From assembly GCF_017591425.1 (NCBI RefSeq), contig NW_024465885.1, positions 33,984,501 to 34,048,500 on the forward strand: a DNA stretch of 64,000 nt. Direction: 5' to 3'. Below the pieces are notes generated by a model. That model ran no database searches. It was not told the origin of the DNA and saw only the letters and a list, made by a program, of their open reading frames with translations. Both the position numbers and the translations under genes were made by a program. The DNA comes from Ochotona curzoniae (Eukaryota > Chordata > Mammalia > Lagomorpha > Ochotonidae). The first letter of the stretch is position 1; each line of letters starts with the position of its first letter. This document shows positions 59,500 through 64,000 of the stretch, one piece after another.

Positions 59500-61210
59500 T
59501 GAGCTTACAAGACACATTATGGTGGAAATACAGTGTGACTAACCTATGTAATATTCAGATTGCAACAAGTGAACATATCACTGTGCACATATGCCCATTA
59601 AAGAATAGAAATACAAAATGCAAAACATCATTATCACATGTAGCTAGATTCAATTATTAAAAACGAAACATTAAAATTTAAATATTAGGGGAAATTGTTG
59701 GAGTTAAGAATATCTTCAAGGATGATTTAACTTGAATATCAGAGCGTTTTTATTATGTTCTCTTAGATACATATATAGATACACACACACATATACATTC
59801 TTTGGAAGGAGTATCAGTGTCTTCCTGCTTGCTGCAATCCATTTACATTCTGCATCCTAGTTTTTGATGGAGTAAATGCTCTCTATAACTTCTCAGAAAT
59901 ATTCATAAAGATAAATGGCAGACATATCTGAAGATATTTCACAAAATAAAAATGTAGTCAGTAATAGTTTATTTTTTATAAATCTGTCTTGTAAATTGTA
60001 ATGATTCCTTATTTTTGAATCTTTTTGTGAATTTGTGAAGAGTGCATTGGTAACTGTGACTTCAAGTTTAGGTTAGTGCAAATAGCAGCAATTGAAATTG
60101 GATGAAAAACACTTACTAGTTCAATTTTTGGGAAATTTTAACTTTTGTACTCCGCTAAACATTAAAATAAGCAGATGATAACGTCCAGAGATTTTTGTGC
60201 AAGTGGTTGTTGAATGTATGGTGTACTTTGTTATCTGAGCGATTCTTAAACAACGATGCTTACATTTCTACATACTTTTAACTATTTATTGCGGACAGAA
60301 ATGACAACAATAACTTTTCCACCTGCGATACGTGAAAAATGAGAATCTTCTTATTTAATGTTGCTTGAAGTTCAACTTAAAGTTGCATGCAATGTGACAT
60401 ATTATAAAACACAGTGTTAAAAAATAATGGACTACCTGCTTATATACCGGTAGTATAATTGAATCAACTAGACAGACAACTGCTTAAATCAATTTAATGA
60501 ACAAAAATTATGAAGGAATCTCTGATGGTAATAGTGATATATGTCATTTGTCCAATGGTTAGTTAAAAAAAATTCATTCAAATGAAAGTATTTCCTAGTA
60601 TGGTGGATGATCTTTCCTGATGGTTATAGTATTTTTCAAAGACATGCAGTCTGAATATATGAAAAATGCATATGTTTCTCTTATCTGTAATTCTTATGTA
60701 AAGTTTATTTTAGGAATGTTATAATTATAGAAATGCTATTATAGACATTACATAGAGAGTTAGATTGATAGATTGTGTTTTATTTTTATTTTAAAACCTT
60801 TTCAGAATGCCACTGTCCCAAACACTGACTTCAGTTTGTATATACACACATATCCAAAGATCGGTCCTCTATCAGTGCAGCACACTTTCTGTTGGCACTT
60901 TGCTCCTCCCTCCTGTCTGTCAGTACTTGATAATCATGTACAGTCAGAGGTTGCTTATGTATCTGCTTTTTTAGGATTCCCAGGGGCTCAATTGCCACAC
61001 AAAGTGGTGCAGCATTTTCAGGATCTGACATGAAGATCTGACTGATGCACCTCAATGAGTCATCTACAGGGGCCATTAAATAATTATTCCTGGTTTTGCT
61101 AATTGTTTAGCTAACTCAGTGCAGAAATTTCAGTGATAGCTTAGAATTTGATAGGGGAATTTCTGATTCCATGCTTTTGTTTCTTTTTCTTGATCCAAAA
61201 TCAAATGCCA
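59500..61210. other. Intronic sequence, no recognised feature
   Basis: It includes an 81-codon minus-strand frame at 60831-61076 that I do not recognise. Confidence 0.45.
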
Positions 61211-61239
61211 TTCAAGTGAGTACTGTTGGAATTTGTTTT

Positions 61240-61470
61240 TAGTACAACTTCCCAATTATGCATTGAAACTGACACAGAGAAGGAAGAATCTTCTATCCAC
61301 TGGTCCCCTGTTTAAATGCCCACAACAGCGAGGTCTGGTTCAACCTGAAACAAGGATACAGAAACAGCATCTGTGTCTCTTTCATGGATGATTGCAACCC
61401 ATGTGATTGAGCCACTGCCCCCAGGATGCATTAGTAGTAAGCTGGATCAAAAGTGTAGATGTGGCAAAAA
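61240..61470 (-). repeat. CSINE fragment, old
   Basis: 'aagaatcttctatccactgg', 'aaatgcccacaacagcgagg' and 'attgagccactgcccccagg' fit the reversed CSINE order at low identity. Confidence 0.5.
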
Positions 61471-61754
61471 TGTATACCATAAGGGGTCCAGATTTCTTAA
61501 GTGATGATTTATCCCTGCAATACAACATTTGCCCACCTCCTGAACGCCAAGTACTGGTAAAGCTTTTATGTATGATCAATAACCCAAACTATCTCTGTAG
61601 TCACCTTAATAGGATATTTTTAATACTAATTGAAATTATCCACTTATGTGTGGAATATCTTTTAATCCTATTAATCATTTAAGTATTATGGTACTACTCC
61701 ATAATCCTTTTGAGCATATTTACTTTTTTACTTATTTGGATGTTTACTTACTTT

Positions 61755-62115
61755 TGTAAAAATTTTTGTTGGCATTTGCCTCCAACAGAGAGAGGGAGAG
61801 GGAGAGGGAGAAACAGAGGGAGAGAGAGAGAGGGAGAGAGAAAGAGAAAGAGATAGTTCATGCTCTGGCTCACTCCCCAAATGACCTGAATGATTCAGTC
61901 TGGGCTAGTCCGCAGTTAGGAGCCAGGAACCAGAAACCAGGAGCTTCCTCCAGTTCTCCAAGGTGGGTACAAGGTCCCAATTGCTTTGGTCATCCTCCCT
62001 CTACTGTCCTCCAGGCAAACAGCAGGGAACTGGATTGGCATGTCCTTGGAAGGAATCCAACCTGCACCTACATGCTGTGCCAGCACCTTAGGCATAGACT
62101 TAGCATGTTATGCCA
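61755..62115 (-). repeat. CSINE with GA-rich expansion
   Basis: 'ttttgttggcatttgcctcc', a (GAGGGA)n/(GA)n block at 61787-61852, 'tagttcatgctctggctcac', 'gtaggagccaggaaccag'-type text and the reversed head 'tgttatgccaaagcac'. Confidence 0.75.
61787..61852. repeat. (GAGGGA)n/(GA)n microsatellite
   Basis: A purine-only run with interruptions, inside the SINE. It explains the Arg/Glu-rich frame here. Confidence 0.93.
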
Positions 62116-62379
62116 AAGCACTTGATTCACTCTCTTAAATACCCATGAAAACAGAGCTGGACCAATTCAAATGTAAGACAGAGAAATTTCATCTGGGTCT
62201 GCCATGTGAGATTCATGCAACCCAAGAAGAAATATAAACCATTGCACCACAACTCTGCTCCTCCTATACCCTACTGAGTTACTTTCATATTGTTGTTTTT
62301 TGATATAATTATAATATTTAATTTGTATAAATATAATATTTAATTTAATTTTATTTTTCTACTTTTGGAAGGTTAATTG

Positions 62380-62650
62380 GTAAGTGTTATTTTATCTGGT
62401 GTGACAGAGACCTCCTATTTACTGCTTCACTCTTCAAATGACAAGGAGTCTGGAACTTAATCCATACACAATCTCATATGTGGATGGCCGGGACCCAGTT
62501 ATGTGAGTCATTACTTGCTGCCTGCCAAGTTACCTATTAGCAAGAAGCTGGAATTAGTAGCGAGGCAGGGACCCCCTGCCCAGCACTGCTATATGGGCTG
62601 TGGGAATCCCAAATGACGTTGTAATGTTGTGCCAAATGTCTGAAATAAAT
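62380..62650 (-). repeat. CSINE, old
   Basis: 'gacctcctatttactgcttc', 'actcttcaaatgacaagg', 'gcaagaagctggaattag' and the reversed head 'gtaatgttgtgccaaatg'. Confidence 0.65.
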
Positions 62651-62928
62651 GTTCTCTTCAAATACCTGTATCAGTTCACGATAATTCTCTCTGTAAAAGC
62701 TTGAACTGTGTTACATAGCTTTCAATCTATAGCATATATTTTTAAGTTTGGCTAAAAGATTTTGTAATGTTTCTGTTTATTCAATGTTTGCCTTGTAGGA
62801 GATTTAGAATGATGTGATTTAGTATTCAGATGTACTAAGGATTTTCCAGATAGCATTCTATCACTGATAGGGTCTCAGAACACACCATGATTTGTAGCTT
62901 TTTCTTATATTCTCTGTGAACCAATAAA

Positions 62929-62930
<2 letters not shown>

Positions 62931-62969
<39 letters not shown>
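62931..62969. repeat. (GT)n microsatellite
   Basis: An uninterrupted GT run of 39 bases. Confidence 0.97.
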
Positions 62970-62970
<1 letters not shown>

Positions 62971-63839
62971 ACTCTCTATGTTTGCTGCAGTTATAAGCAT
63001 CAGTTATTTTAGGTCAGTTGTCTAGGCAAGTTTTCTGTATTGTTTTAAAAAATTTATTCTATTTGTTATTGGGAAAGAATTTTATTAGGTTATTCTTGGT
63101 GTATTTTTGAATCATGAAACTTTAGATTTCTCTCTTAATGGTGGCATTTTTTTTTTCCTGGTAATATACGTGGTTCTGAAAACTAGCTTTATGGATATCA
63201 GAATAGCTAACTCAAGAATATTTTCCTTGGTGATTACATGGTGTAATATTTTCTTTCTTTCTGCTGATTATCTAAATGTCATTTATGTTTAAATTCCATA
63301 GTGCATCTTCCTTATTTTATTTTTATATCTGATAATCTCTGCTCTTTTGAAGTGGTAGGTTCTTACAGTTTACATTGAATGCCCTTATTGTCAGAGAGAC
63401 TGGGGTTAAGTCTACCTTCTTCTTATTTGTTTTTTGGCTCTAAACTTATGTATTACAAAAAATAATAATTTTATGAGGTGCACTACAATGTGTTTCAATG
63501 CAGATACACAGAATAAACAAGCTTTGCCAGGCAATTCACGTTTTTTTTTTTCCTTTTGCATTTAGAGCATATTAGCTCTCCTATTCTTTCTCCTTATATA
63601 TCAATGAACTTTTCTGGAATTTTAGACACTTCATTATGTTGCAAAAGCTAACATTCATGCCCTACATGTTTTCATTTTGATTTTTCAACATTTTCTCACT
63701 ATCTCCTTCTAAGTCAGGTACTTCTGCACAGCTTAAGTAACATTTAGTTAAGTCAAGAGACAAGAGATGAAAAAAAAAATTTGCAAATTGTACACTTTAT
63801 AAAGTATTAAAAAACGCCCAGAATATAAATAAATAAATG

Positions 63840-63855
63840 TATCTATCTATCTATC
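63840..63855. repeat. (ATCT)4 microsatellite
   Basis: Four ATCT units. Confidence 0.9.
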
Positions 63856-64000
63856 AAATGATATATTATGAAATACAAAACACTCAACACTGGTAATAAT
63901 GTAAAGAATAAGATAAATACTACATTTATGAAACAGGCCAAGGAACTGAAAAGTGACTATGAAAAGAAGAAATGCAACTGGCAGTGAGCACATGAGAAAG

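Larger units (their letters stand above)
55575..64000 (+). other. NCAM2: NCAM2 intron 5 (5' part)
   Basis: The sequence after the exon 5 donor runs to the end of the window without a recognisable exon 6; I looked for a frame resembling the start of Ig3. It holds old CSINE copies at about 57.99, 59.18, 61.22, 61.76 and 62.38 kb, a (GT)n at 62.93 kb and AT-rich unique sequence. Confidence 0.75.
62660..64000. other. Intronic sequence with simple repeats
   Basis: Apart from a (GT)n at 62931-62969 and an (ATCT)n at 63840-63855, nothing was recognised to the end of the window. Confidence 0.5.

Noticed and set aside
61766..62125. 119-codon frame beginning with Arg/Glu repeats
   Set aside because: It is a GA microsatellite followed by CSINE sequence.

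Overview
This is a non-coding-rich stretch of a mammalian nuclear genome. It is AT-rich, has no bacterial-style gene packing, and is full of retroposons. The dominant repeat is a tRNA-headed SINE of the lagomorph C-repeat (CSINE) type. Its consensus here has a tail beginning 'aagatttattta...ttggaaagtcagatatacagag' and a head reading 'gccctgcgcgatggcgcagtgg'. I recall that version from pika (Ochotona) rather than rabbit, so the most likely source is a pika. This species call is from memory, not a search.

The only protein-coding gene I can support is NCAM2 (neural cell adhesion molecule 2, also OCAM/RNCAM), on the + strand. Four consecutive internal coding exons are present: 45275-45349, 47055-47261, 49143-49286 and 55437-55574. 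They join in frame with phase-1 introns throughout and encode 188 residues, covering the start of the mature protein, Ig domain 1 and Ig domain 2. By comparison with the known gene they are exons 2 to 5. The signal-peptide exon lies upstream of the window, and the rest of the ectodomain (Ig3-5, FN3 repeats), the membrane segment and the tail lie downstream. Positions 1-45274 are therefore probably part of a very long intron 1, and 55575-64000 is the beginning of intron 5.

Layout: 1-37.7 kb is intronic sequence with scattered CSINEs on both strands and several L1 fragments. These include an inverted (twin-primed) L1 at 22.2-22.9 kb and an L1 at 32.2-35.3 kb interrupted by younger SINEs. A GC-rich degenerate tandem array lies at 26.6-27.9 kb. 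The interval 37.7-42.1 kb is an insertion cluster: a 3.4-kb GC-rich composite repeat, a 30-nt U2 snRNA retropseudogene with 18-bp direct repeats, and a solo class II-like LTR with a perfect 6-bp target duplication. From 42 to 64 kb come the NCAM2 exons with SINEs, microsatellites and a recent 64-bp tandem duplication in intron 4.

No intact mobile-element gene, tRNA, CRISPR array or second host gene was found. Nearly all other ORFs over 60 codons are chance frames in repeats or AT-rich introns. The most unusual items are the GC-rich composite repeat family, the U2 retropseudogene, the solo LTR and a perfect (TG)19/(AC)19 inverted pair. Repeat boundaries are approximate unless a target-site duplication is quoted.
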